Source: Terriglobus roseus DSM 18391
GTDB lineage: Bacteria > Acidobacteriota > Terriglobia > Terriglobales > Acidobacteriaceae
Direction: 5' to 3'
DNA length: 64,000 nt
Assembly (NCBI RefSeq): GCF_000265425.1
Contig: NC_018014.1
Span: forward strand, 310,001 to 374,000
In this document: positions 1 to 9,000 of the stretch, one piece after another
Layout of the letters: each line of letters begins with the position of its first letter
Position numbering within the stretch: the stretch's first letter is position 1
The notes under the pieces: generated by a model
The model's database searches: none
What the model saw: only the letters and a program-made list of their open reading frames with translations
Told to the model about the DNA's origin: nothing
Position numbers and translations under genes: made by a program

Positions 1-40
1 AGAACGCCATTGCGGCGCCGCCGACGGTGAAGGCAGTCAT
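1..40 (-). CDS. Possible 5' end of a gene running off the left edge
   Basis: An ATG on the minus strand at 38-40 opens a frame without stops to the window edge, giving only 13 residues (MTAFTVGGAAMAF). No good ribosome binding site is visible upstream. The fragment is too short to classify; a small hydrophobic start would fit a membrane protein, but this is a guess. Confidence 0.25.
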   Translation of the reverse strand, partial: MTAFTVGGAAMAF

Positions 41-162
41 CAAGGGATAGGCGGGGTGTGGCTTTGGCCATGCGAGCCAGGCGCGAAGAAGCCCAGCCCC
101 TCCCCAACTAGCCTCTTACGAATCTGATCGACAGAAGCGGTTCTTGAAACGAAGATGGACGC

Positions 163-393
163 ATGGGACTGCGCACCAAGCTCTGCTTTCTTACCGCAGC
201 CTTGCTCTTCGCTGCCTTCGGCTTGGGCATCTCCGAAAGAGGGCAGCGTCTCTTGATCGGCACACCTGCAGCGGACCATTGGCAGCGAGACGATCAGTAC
301 ATGGGAGCGGGACTTGCGCCTTTCGCTTACTGCTTAGCACCGGGGATCGTTCTCGCCTTACTGGGGATCAAGTTCTACATTAAAGAACGCTAG
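163..393 (+). CDS. Small two-helix membrane protein, hypothetical
   Basis: This 76-residue frame has an N-terminal hydrophobic stretch (residues about 7-23, preceded by the basic MGLRTK) and a second one near the C-terminus (about 52-70, ending FYIKER), with a polar loop between. That pattern suggests two membrane helices with both ends in the cytoplasm. I do not recognise the family and there is no strong Shine-Dalgarno, only weak purines upstream. It is convergent with the prenyl synthase gene that follows. The opposite strand carries overlapping frames that look less protein-like. Confidence 0.5.
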   Translation: MGLRTKLCFLTAALLFAAFGLGISERGQRLLIGTPAADHWQRDDQYMGAGLAPFAYCLAPGIVLALLGIKFYIKER

Positions 394-508
394 CTCGCGG
401 GGCCTTTGCCGGATGGCTGTCCCTGCTCGTTTGATGTGCAAAGAAATCCCTTTGCATGGTGAGCGAGGGGCCGGTCGCTGGTTGCGATGGGCTAACCGTG
501 GGAAAAGG

Positions 509-1354
509 TCAGGCTGTGCGGCCGGCGACCCAGTCCACCATGGCGGGGAGCAGGGAACCCATGCGCGATTCTGTCGCGGGTTGCGGCAGGAGACGGAGCA
601 GGTGCTGCGTGCGTTCGTACTCCACCTGCTTGGCGGAGGGTTCGCCGGTGCCGTCATCGTCCAGCTCGTCATCGCGGTGCTGGTAGAGGCGGCCGAGGGC
701 TTCGCCGAAGCCACGGAACTGCTCGGCGACTTCAACCGACTGGCCGGCGCAGATGGCGGCTGCTTCGCAGCAGAAGCCCATCAGCGGCGCTGTTTTTTGC
801 GCGTTTGCCGTGACGGCGCCGGCGAGGTCCAGAAACTGGCCGCCTGCCAGACCGGCTGCGCCGCAGCTTTCTGCGAAGCGAAGGGTCAGTTGCGAGCGGC
901 GTTCTGCGTCGATGCCGGATGTGGGCGATGACAGCAGGTGAACCGCACGCAGGACGAGAGAGAGACCCGCGAGGACGGCGGTCGCTTCGTCGGTGGCGCG
1001 GTAGAGCGAGGGTGCCGAGCGGCGAACTTCGGAGGCGTCCATGCAGGGCAGGTCGTCGAAGACGAGCGAGGCGGCGTGCGCCATCTCTGCCGCGGCGCCG
1101 ACGGTACGCGCCTGTTCCTCGGGCAGACCCAGCAGGTCAAAGCAGGCGGCGACCAGGAAAGGCCGAAAGCGCTTGGCGCTGCCGAAGAGGGCGTAATGCT
1201 CCGCGCGGCTGAGTTCCGGCGGGCCGTCCCCCTGCAGCAGGCTGGCGAGACTGGCTTCCGTCTCATCGGCGAAGGCGCGAAGCCGTTGCTCCACGGGCGA
1301 CTCGCCCGGTGTGGCGGACGTCACCGGTTCCGCGACTTTGTGTACAGAGGCCAA
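509..1354 (-). CDS. Polyprenyl diphosphate synthase (FPP/GGPP synthase family)
   Basis: A 281-residue trans-isoprenyl diphosphate synthase, which condenses IPP with an allylic diphosphate to make farnesyl or geranylgeranyl diphosphate in the cytosol. The first aspartate-rich motif is DDLPCMD, followed by the basic residues RR, and the second is DDELD in the segment HRDDELDD. GGQFLDL between them is the usual family landmark, and KRFRPFL near the N-terminus matches the IPP-binding K-R-x-R-P region. Length is close to IspA-type short-chain enzymes. The second Asp-rich motif (usually DDILD) is slightly divergent. The start appears to be TTG at 1352-1354 behind GGAAG. Product chain length cannot be read from the sequence. 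Confidence 0.85.
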   Translation of the reverse strand: MASVHKVAEPVTSATPGESPVEQRLRAFADETEASLASLLQGDGPPELSRAEHYALFGSAKRFRPFLVAACFDLLGLPEEQARTVGAAAEMAHAASLVFDDLPCMDASEVRRSAPSLYRATDEATAVLAGLSLVLRAVHLLSSPTSGIDAERRSQLTLRFAESCGAAGLAGGQFLDLAGAVTANAQKTAPLMGFCCEAAAICAGQSVEVAEQFRGFGEALGRLYQHRDDELDDDGTGEPSAKQVEYERTQHLLRLLPQPATESRMGSLLPAMVDWVAGRTA

Positions 1355-1629
1355 ACAGCTTCCAATCCCGGCCGATCTCTCGGCCAGTTCGATCTGGAGT
1401 CACAGGCTGCTAGCCGCGACGTTCCGCAGCTACGCGAATGCTCACCGCTAGAATACCCGCCAGCGGACCGAGTCGGAATTACCGACCGGGAGATCGTGGC
1501 CGGTAAGATCTTCCAAACCCGAGCCGGCTGAGGTCTCCAGGGGGTCGCGGCGGGTCCTGGCAACGATTCCCATCCGCCGCTTCCCGTTGAGAATATGCGG
1601 TTTGCCGTCTGTCGGATCGTCTGATTCTG

Positions 1630-2733
1630 CTACGCCCGGCGGGCCGCGGCGTAAATATTGGCGATGTGCTGCATATCGCGCAGGCCCTCTTCGCCGTTGG
1701 GACCGGGTTCCTTGTCCTCCAAAATGCAGCGGGAGAAGTAGTCGCTTTCGACGGCGAACTGTGCGGGATCCTTGCTGTTGTCGGCCTGCGTCTCTTCCTG
1801 GCGGCCGGGGCCGGCGGGCAGCCTGTGCGTCACCGTCATGTGGATGCCTTCGTAGTTGAAGCCGAAGATCTCCATGGTGCCCTTGCTGCCGTGGATGCGC
1901 GTGACGCCCTCCATGTTGGCGCCGTAGGTGGTGTTGCAGACGGCGATGACGCCGGAGGGGAACTTCATCGTCCAGCCCAGTGTCTCTTCGACGCCCTTGA
2001 AGCGCGGGTCCTGCGGGTCCGTGTACATGTAGGCGGAGATCTCTTTGGGTTCTTCGCCCAGGAGGAAGCGGCAGCCGTTGAGCGAGTAGATGCCCACATC
2101 CATCAGCGGACCGCCGCCGGCGAACTTGGCATCGCTGCGCCACTCGTTGGGGCCGATGTTGAAGCCGTTCGTGCTCTCCATGGCGTGAACCTTGCCGATG
2201 ACGCCGTTCTTGATCATCGCCTTCGCCTGCAGGAAGGTGGATTGCAACTGGCAGCGGTAGGCGATCATCAGCTTGCGATTGGCCTTTTTACAGGCGGCGA
2301 TCATGGCTTCGCAGTCCTTGGGTGTGTTCGCCATGGGCTTCTCGCAGAGCACGTGTTTGCCGGCCTGGGCGGCGCGGATGGTGTACTCCGCGTGCATGTT
2401 GTTTGGCAGGCCGATGTAGACGGCGTCGATCTCGGGATTGTTCTTGATGTTGTCGAAGTTTTCGTAGGTGTAGATGTTGCCTTCCGGGACGCCGTACTCC
2501 GCGGCGTACTTGTGCGCCTTGTCCGGGTGGCCGCTGACGAGACCGGTGATGGTGCCGAGTTGGCTCATCCGGGTGCCGGGCATGAAGTGCTGCAGCGAGA
2601 TGCGGCCAAGGCCGATGGCGGCGTAGCGAATCTTCTTCGTGGGCGCGGCGGCCTGCGCCAGGAGCGATGCGGGCAGCGTGGTGGCAGCGGCGGTTGCGGC
2701 GGCAAGACGGGCAAAGTCACGGCGATTCAGCAT
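1630..2733 (-). CDS. Tat-exported Gfo/Idh/MocA-family oxidoreductase
   Basis: A 367-residue NAD(P)-dependent sugar or inositol type dehydrogenase. The N-terminus MLNRRDFARLAA followed by an Ala-rich core and LLAQA is a twin-arginine signal, so the folded, cofactor-loaded enzyme is probably exported. The Rossmann glycine motif lies in AAIGLGRISLQHF (about residue 38), and the family signature CEKPMANTPKD, which carries the EKP motif, lies near residue 130. YRCQLQ and the W-R-SDAKFAGGGPLMDVGIY segment match the C-terminal Gfo/Idh/MocA domain with its DxGxY and lysine/histidine active-site region. Substrate unknown. It sits just downstream of the VOC gene on the same strand, but an 80-nt gap argues against tight coupling. 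Confidence 0.88.
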   Translation of the reverse strand: MLNRRDFARLAAATAAATTLPASLLAQAAAPTKKIRYAAIGLGRISLQHFMPGTRMSQLGTITGLVSGHPDKAHKYAAEYGVPEGNIYTYENFDNIKNNPEIDAVYIGLPNNMHAEYTIRAAQAGKHVLCEKPMANTPKDCEAMIAACKKANRKLMIAYRCQLQSTFLQAKAMIKNGVIGKVHAMESTNGFNIGPNEWRSDAKFAGGGPLMDVGIYSLNGCRFLLGEEPKEISAYMYTDPQDPRFKGVEETLGWTMKFPSGVIAVCNTTYGANMEGVTRIHGSKGTMEIFGFNYEGIHMTVTHRLPAGPGRQEETQADNSKDPAQFAVESDYFSRCILEDKEPGPNGEEGLRDMQHIANIYAAARRA

Positions 2734-2814
2734 GGCGAAAGGGATCTCCCTGAGGTGCGCACCAGTCTAGCGCAGGGTTTCTTCGACTCGCAAAGTAATG
2801 CGTGGCCCGGCGGG

Positions 2815-3207
2815 TTAGTAGTGCGGTGGTTTTTCGTTGCCGCGGTCGAGCGTGGGGTCGTCGGCGTCGGCCTGCGCACTGGGGTTTGCGAGCGGGTTCA
2901 GCGTGAGATTGAAGATGAGGCCGAAGGGATCGCGCAGGTAGCAGCGCGGGATGGTGGGGTCTTCCAGGATGAGGGTGCAGCCGTGGTCGAGCAGATCGCG
3001 GCGTGTGGTGTCGAAGTCGTCCGTGAGGAATTCAAGGACGGGGCCGAGCGGGTCGGCGTCTTCCAGGAAGAGGCGGAAGCTGCCGGCTTCCAGGCCGACG
3101 AGCGCGGGCGTGTTGAGGAAGACCTCAAGGCCGAGGACGTCGCGGTAGAAGTCTGTGGCCTGTTGCAGATGCGGCGTCTGCAGAAGGATGTCGCGGGTGG
3201 TGGCCAT
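2815..3207 (-). CDS. VOC (glyoxalase/bleomycin-resistance) family protein
   Basis: A 130-residue single VOC module with the beta-alpha-beta-beta-beta order: ILLQTPHLQQATDFYRDVLG opens it, then GLEAGSFRLFLED and, in the second half, CTLILEDPTIPRCYLRDPFGLIFNL. The DPFGLIFNL ending is typical of these small metal-dependent enzymes or binding proteins. The substrate cannot be inferred. I place the start at the ATG at 3205-3207; an in-frame upstream ATG at 3270 would put repeat-element sequence (see 3261-3436) into the protein and is unlikely. The C-terminus (about 20 residues, rich in Asp, Pro and Asn) extends past the domain. Confidence 0.8.
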   Translation of the reverse strand: MATTRDILLQTPHLQQATDFYRDVLGLEVFLNTPALVGLEAGSFRLFLEDADPLGPVLEFLTDDFDTTRRDLLDHGCTLILEDPTIPRCYLRDPFGLIFNLTLNPLANPSAQADADDPTLDRGNEKPPHY

Positions 3208-3260
3208 AGAACCAATCTTACTTGCGCGGGTTTGGCGAAAGTGGCGACTGCTCGTGGACC

Positions 3261-3436
3261 GGAAGGGCACAGCTTTAGCTGTGCCAATGGACCTTGTTAT
3301 CGAAGGAGCGGCTTTAGCCGCTGAGGTTTAGCTTTTCCTCGCATTCGTACCGCGCATCGGCAAGAGCTAAACCTTAGGGGCTAAAGCCCAACCATAGGTT
3401 GAGGCGTTATTGGCACAGCTAAAGCTGTGCCCTTCC
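3261..3436. repeat. Palindromic repeat element with 26-bp perfect terminal inverted repeats
   Basis: The first 26 bases (3261-3286) are the exact reverse complement of the last 26 (3411-3436). Each end is itself a hairpin, GGCACAGCTTTAGCTGTGCC at 3266-3285 and its mate at 3412-3431. Two more palindromes lie inside: AGCGGCTTTAGCCGCT (3307-3322) and GGGCTAAAGCCC (3378-3389). It sits between the divergently placed end of the VWFA gene and the VOC gene and carries no coding frame. The structure is that of a REP/BIME cluster or a small MITE-like element. A related half-element is at 39385-39409. Confidence 0.85.
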
Positions 3437-3460
3437 GATCAATCCGAATTTGTGGCGTCA

Positions 3461-6028
3461 TTAGTTTCCTGCGGGCGGCGTTGCCGCCGGCGCACTCGGC
3501 ACCGCTGCCGCAGGCGGTGCCACGACCTTCAGCGCAAGCCGCGGGAAGATGAAGGAGCCCGAAGCATCATCGATCACGTTGACCTGGCAGATGTAGGTGC
3601 CGGGTTTGAGCTGGGCGAGAGGCACGTCGAAGTTGAAGGCGACGGCGCCGCGGTCGGGTTCGTTGAGCACGTCGGTAGAGACGATGGGTGTTTCGAGGAC
3701 TTTTGCGCCGTTCTGCAGGAACTCGATGGAGGTAAGTACGCGGATGCCGCCGGCCGCTGGGCGCGCCTTCAGACCGCTCTGTTGGGCGGCTGCCTGCGTG
3801 TTCGCCTGCGCTGCCGCTGCGGCGGTCTCTTTCGCCGGATCGTAGAGTTCGTAGAGCAGGTAGAGGTGCGCGTCCTGGCGGAAGACGTGCGGCACGTTGG
3901 GAACGAACTGCTGGCCGTCCTGGATGAGCGGGTTCACCGGCTGCTGCATGCCCGGGGGCATGGGGCCGGGACGGCGTGGCTGCTGTGCGGCGGGTGTGCG
4001 CTGCGAACTGACGACGACGCTGGAGAGCTTCATAGGCTGCTTCTTCTGGTCCGGGACGACCAGGTCGGTTTCGAAGGAGCCCATGTTGCCCGTCTCGTTC
4101 TCGCGGGCGACAAACTTCACGTGATAGTGGCCGGGTGCGAGTGAGAAGCCGGTGCTGTATTGGATGTTGCGGCGGGCCGCGCCAACGTTGCCGTCGACGG
4201 CGAGCTTGAGCGTGTCGCGTACATTGCCCACGGCGATGCCCTGCGCGTTCTTGACCTGTGCGATGACGTCGAGCGTGGCCTTGTCCTGATCCTTCGCCTT
4301 GACGAAGGGGATCTGCGAGCCGGGCACGATGAGCGACATGGGCACGTAGTACAGGTTCGGATTCTCGCGGAAGTAGAAGGCTTCGAGATACATGGAGATG
4401 TCGACGGCGGGCAGGTCGCTCTTGAGCTGCTCGTTCAGCGCGAGTTCGCGGTCTTCGGTCTTCTGGTGCTGGAAGTCTGCGGGGGCGTAGTAGCCGGGGC
4501 GGAACTCCAGCCTGGCGTCCTGCCGGTTCAGCTTCACGGTCAGGTGACGGAAGGTGCCGTCGCGTTTGGTGTCGGTAGAGCGGAAACCGAGGATGTAATA
4601 GGCCTCGGTGTCGTGCTGGATGGCCTGAAAGGCGGGGCCGAAGTCGTTGCTGTCCGAGAAGAACTTGCCGCCGGTATCGGAGGCGAGCGTGCCCAGCGTC
4701 TCCTGCGATGCGAAGTTGGAGTCGAGACGTGACTGCATGGCGCGGCCGCTGTAGGCAGAGGTGCCACGCAGCGATCCAGAGGAGGCGTCGCCGAGTGGCG
4801 AGAGCGCTTCGAGGCCGCGCGTGTCGACCGTGTAAATGGCCATGTTGGCCTTCACCGCTTCGTTGGTCGCCGCGCGCATGCTGGCCTGGTTCTCAATACC
4901 GTTGCGTGCTAGTCCGCCGGAGAAGTAGAGCATGCTCTTGCGCTGGTCGAGCCGTTCGAGCGACTTCGCGATGGACTGGATGGCGTAGAGCTGGCGATCA
5001 GTGTTGAGGTTGTTGTATTCGGTATCGTCCGCGCTGAAGCCGGTGGTGTCTTCACTGGTCACATCCGTGGTGGATGTTGCGCCCGCGGCGAAGGCTCCGG
5101 CTTCATTGCTGCCGTTGTACTTGTCTACGGCGCGGAGCAGATCGGCCTTATTCGCGGTGAAGTCGTGGTCGAGCGTGAGTGCCGTGCTGAGGCTGGCGAC
5201 TGCGACAAGGTCTGCGGGGGCCATCTTGTTCTTGATGTAGTCCTGCGCGGCAGCGACGGCGCGGTCGATGTCCTCGTCCTGCATGCTGGAGAGGTCGAAG
5301 AAGAGCACGATGAGGCGGTGGTCGCGTAACTGTTTCGCGTCGGCGCCCATGCTGCGGTCGAGGATCTGCGCGATGGTGGGTGAGGTGCCGCTGACGGTGG
5401 TTTCGTTGAGGCGTGCGGCGGCATCGACGGTCTGGAAGTCGAACGAAGTGATCTTCTGCGGCTTGTTGTTTTCAAGGATGGTGAAGTCCGTGGCCTTGAG
5501 GTCGCGGATGACGTTGCCGGTCTTCTTGTCACGCACGACGACGTTGGTGAGGACGAGCTGCGTGTTGACGCGCAGGGTGAAGCTGTTCGACGTGGTGTTG
5601 CCCACCTGCTGGATGGTGGTGCCGGTGGATGCGGGCGCGCCGGGAGCGGGTGTGGGTGCCTGTTGCATGGGCGTGTTCAGTTGCACGGGCGGTTGCGTCG
5701 TCTGTTGCGCGGGCTGTTGTTGCGCATAGCTCTGCGGAGCTGCCATCAGGGCGCAAAGAGCGAGCGCGCACGCGCGAGAGGATCGGGAGAAAAAAGAACG
5801 GGAGAAAGCAGTGGGCTTCAGCCCACTGAAACTGGCCGCCGTTCGAGCGCCCTTTAGGGCCGGAGATTGTTGCGAGGAAAGACCAGGGCTAAAGCCCCTC
5901 TTCCGGCATGGCTGATTCAGCGGGCTAAAGCCCGCTGCCTTCTCCGGGCAAGATCCGCGCTCAAACTGTGCCAGGCCTTCTGCGGTCGCTGCGGCGTTAC
6001 GCGCTTGAGGCTCTTTAGAAGTTTTCAT
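3461..6028 (-). CDS. Secreted VWFA-related protein (TIGR03436 type), large form
   Basis: An 855-residue exported protein of the acidobacterial VWFA-related family. After a signal core (about residues 85-102, ending PQSYA-QQQ) come LVLTNVVVRDKKTGNVI and DFTILENN, the family's N-terminal strand domain, then a von Willebrand A domain with RLIVLFFDLSSMQDED near residue 243 (MIDAS-like DxSS) and later ILGFRSTD. The rest is a beta-rich C-terminal region ending in a Pro/Ala tail. The ATG at 6026-6028 overlaps the TAA of the upstream TonB receptor (TAATG), so translational coupling supports this start. Oddly, residues about 30-75, between the start and the signal core, are encoded by palindromic repeats (5811-5936). 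A later start is an alternative. Function unknown; probably periplasmic or surface. Confidence 0.85.
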   Translation of the reverse strand: MKTSKEPQARNAAATAEGLAQFERGSCPEKAAGFSPLNQPCRKRGFSPGLSSQQSPALKGARTAASFSGLKPTAFSRSFFSRSSRACALALCALMAAPQSYAQQQPAQQTTQPPVQLNTPMQQAPTPAPGAPASTGTTIQQVGNTTSNSFTLRVNTQLVLTNVVVRDKKTGNVIRDLKATDFTILENNKPQKITSFDFQTVDAAARLNETTVSGTSPTIAQILDRSMGADAKQLRDHRLIVLFFDLSSMQDEDIDRAVAAAQDYIKNKMAPADLVAVASLSTALTLDHDFTANKADLLRAVDKYNGSNEAGAFAAGATSTTDVTSEDTTGFSADDTEYNNLNTDRQLYAIQSIAKSLERLDQRKSMLYFSGGLARNGIENQASMRAATNEAVKANMAIYTVDTRGLEALSPLGDASSGSLRGTSAYSGRAMQSRLDSNFASQETLGTLASDTGGKFFSDSNDFGPAFQAIQHDTEAYYILGFRSTDTKRDGTFRHLTVKLNRQDARLEFRPGYYAPADFQHQKTEDRELALNEQLKSDLPAVDISMYLEAFYFRENPNLYYVPMSLIVPGSQIPFVKAKDQDKATLDVIAQVKNAQGIAVGNVRDTLKLAVDGNVGAARRNIQYSTGFSLAPGHYHVKFVARENETGNMGSFETDLVVPDQKKQPMKLSSVVVSSQRTPAAQQPRRPGPMPPGMQQPVNPLIQDGQQFVPNVPHVFRQDAHLYLLYELYDPAKETAAAAAQANTQAAAQQSGLKARPAAGGIRVLTSIEFLQNGAKVLETPIVSTDVLNEPDRGAVAFNFDVPLAQLKPGTYICQVNVIDDASGSFIFPRLALKVVAPPAAAVPSAPAATPPAGN
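5811..5936. repeat. Cluster of four REP-like palindromes inside a coding frame
   Basis: Four short palindromes lie in a row: GTGGGCTTCAGCCCAC (5811-5826), GCCCTTTAGGGC (5849-5860), GGGCTAAAGCCC (5886-5897) and AGCGGGCTAAAGCCCGCT (5919-5936). They share the GGGCTWWAGCCC core with the elements at 3378-3389 and 39432-39443. All are within the open frame of the VWFA gene, between its probable start codon and the signal-peptide core, and the frame stays open through them. Confidence 0.8.
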
Positions 6029-9000
6029 TAGAACCTGTACCTCGCCTGGAAGCTGAGTTTGCGCGGTGCGGCGGCGCCGGTGATCTGGCCGAAGGTGGAC
6101 GAGTTGAGCACGGTGTTTACACCGCTGTACTGCACGGTGTTGAAGACGTTTGACGCGGTGACGCGCGCCTCGAAGTTGCGCAGATCACCCAGCGCAATTG
6201 ATCGCGAGAGCGACATGTCGTTGCTGATGGTGCCGGGCAGTTCGATGCTGTTGCGTGAGGCTGTGCCGAAGACGGCTGCGGCCGATGGCGACGCGAAGGC
6301 CGCCGTGTTAAACCAGCTCCGCAGATTGCCTGCGCCCGCGATGGGCTGCGAGAAGACACGGTCCGGGCGCAGTGTGTAGTTGTTGCCGGTGGCGGCCTGT
6401 GCGATGGAGTTCTGGTACTGCGGCGTGGCGTAGGTGCCGGTGGCAAAGGTGAAGTTGCCGCTGATGCTGAAGCCGTCCATCACGCGCGACAGTCTGCCGC
6501 CGTTGCTCAGGAAGGCGCGATTGGGACCGAAGGGCAGCTCGAAGACGTAGTTGCCGGTGACCTTGTGGCGCACGTCGAAGGTGCTGTTGCCAAACTCAAG
6601 ATCGATGCGCGCATCGTTCTGCACGATGGTGTTGTTGCCTGCGCCGCCGATAGAACTGGCGTTGTCGATGGAGTGGCCGTACTGGTACGTCGCCTGGAGC
6701 GAGACACCCTTCTGCAGCCGCTTGCGCAGGTTGACGCTGAGCGAATGAAAGCGCGATTCGCCAATGGAGTCTTCATAGACGATCGACTGTGCGTTGCTGA
6801 GGACGGTGGTGGCGCTGCGGTTGGGTGCGCGGCGCAGATCGAGGCTGCTGCCGAAGGAGCCGTTGTAGCCAACGTTGGCGACGATGCCCAAGGGCAGCGT
6901 GCGCTGGATGTCCATGTTGATGGCCTGCACGCGACCCAGGCGGTAGGCGCGATTGATGGCGAAGGTGTTCTGCAGCACGGTGCTGCTGGTGCAGTTGAAG
7001 GCGTTGGTCAGCGTGAAGTTATTCGCAACGGTGGTGCCGGTCGTCGTCAGCGTGCCGCAGCCCTGCGTTGCGGCGACGTTGTTCTGCGTGACGGCAAAGG
7101 GCTGCTGGTACGCCAGCGAGTTGGCGAAGCTGCTGTACTGGCCCGTGTTGAAGTTAATGCCGTAGCCCGCGCGGATGACGGTGTTCTTCGTCCACTTGGG
7201 GCGCCATGCAATTCCCAGGCGCGGCGAAAGGAGCGAGCGGTCCGGCTGCACGAGTGAGCGGGGAAACGCGCCGCTGTAGGTGCCGGGAACGCCGGGTGTG
7301 ACGCGGGAGAAGGCGGTGAAGTCGGCGTTGTGGTCGAGGTTGACGAGGCGGTTGTTCTGCTCGACGTAGGGCGAGAAATACTCATACCGCAGGCCGGCGT
7401 TCAGCGTGATGTTGCTGGAGACGCGGAAGTCGTCGTTGGCGTAGCCGTCATAGACCCACTCGCGCAGGTAGATCTTCTGCGCGCCGGTCTGGATGTTGGA
7501 GTTCTGCGGCGCGCCCAGCAGGAAGTCGGCGAAGGACGATCCGCTGACGGCGGCGCTGGTGCTGCTGCCCGCTGCAGGATTCTTTGTGGCGTAGCCCGTG
7601 AAGGTGAACTGGCCCAGGCTGTTGCTGCCGGAGATCAGGTCGTTGTGCGCGCGGCGCAGATCGAAGCCGAAACGGAAGTTATGTTTGCCCTTGCGCCAGC
7701 TCACCACGTCGCTAAGGCTGAAGGTCTGCTGCAGGCGGTTGGCGGGTTGCGTGTCCGTTACGGAGGTGAAGTTGTTGAGCGTGATGCTCGGCACACCGTT
7801 GTACAGGCCTGCCTGTGCCGGGATCGGCTTGGGAATGTTGATGCCGGCGGCCAGCGCAGGGTCGACCTGTCCGTAGGTGAAGTTGTTGGTGGTGATCGCG
7901 TGCGCGCGGTTCCAGCCAAGGGTGAAGCTGTTGCTCAGGCGGCCGTAGCTCAGCTGATATCCAGCGGTAAGGTTGTAGCCGTTGCTCTGCGTCTTGCCGT
8001 CGAGTGCGGACATCAGGCCACGCAGGTCGCTGGCGGAGTGCGAGTACGAGTAGTTCGCGCTCATGTTCTGGCGCAGGACTTTTACAGTCTGCTGGCCTTG
8101 ACCGCGCTGGCCGCCACCGCCGCGACCTCCACCACCACGTCCACCACCGCCACCAAAGCCCTGGCCCGCGGACGCTCCAAAGGCACGCGTGAAGCGAGCG
8201 GAGATCTGGGTGTTGTTCGATCCGGCCGTGGTGATGCGCTGGTAGTTGTAGTTCTCGGCGGTGCTGCCGGTACCCGTGTTGGGCGTGGGGATGTACTGCA
8301 GCAGCGCCTGCGCCTGTGCGCTGAGTGGCGTCGTGATGACGTTGCAGCCGGGGTTCAAGTAACTGGAGCAGTCGCCATAGGTGGTGCCGGTTGCCGGGTT
8401 GTAGAGCAGCACAGGGGCGACGGCGCCATTGGTCGTCTGTGTCAGGCCGTTGAAGTTGCCGGTGCGCTGCTGCAGCGTGGGTACCGTTGCGTAGATGTTG
8501 ACGGGATTGTCGTTGCGCTGGCCGGTCCAGTTCAGGAAGAGATTCTGCTTGGTGTTGGGTTTGGTGAGGCCCGGGATGAAGGGGGAGCCGTTCAGCGCGA
8601 TGCCGTAGCGGTTGGTGCTGTAACCCGGCTTCAGGGCATTGCCGGTGAGCGAGAATTGCGTGGCGTCCAGCGCACCGTTGCCGGCCATGTAGTAGACGTT
8701 GCCGTGGATCGCCGAGGGGTTGAAGTTACGAAAGCCACCTCCACCGCGCCCACCAAAACCACCGCCGCCAAAACCCCCAAAGCCACCGGGCCCACCCCCG
8801 AAACCTCCGGGCCCTCCCGGACCGCCTCCCGGTCCACCGAAGCCGCCGGGACCGCCCGTAGCCATCCCGCCGATGAGGCTGACGATGGAGTTGGCGACGT
8901 CCGCCTGTGCGCCGCCGTTGCGTTGCGCGTCGGCGATGGCGGACTGGATGCGATTGCGCAGATCGTCTTCGTTGAAGCCGGCGAGGCCGTTGATCTGGCC

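Noticed and set aside
1666..3324. 552-codon plus-strand frame
   Set aside because: It runs across two minus-strand genes and into the repeat element; only a shadow.
8735..8860. Repetitive stretch that could be a CRISPR or satellite
   Set aside because: It encodes Gly/Pro-rich residues in the receptor frame; no regular spacers.
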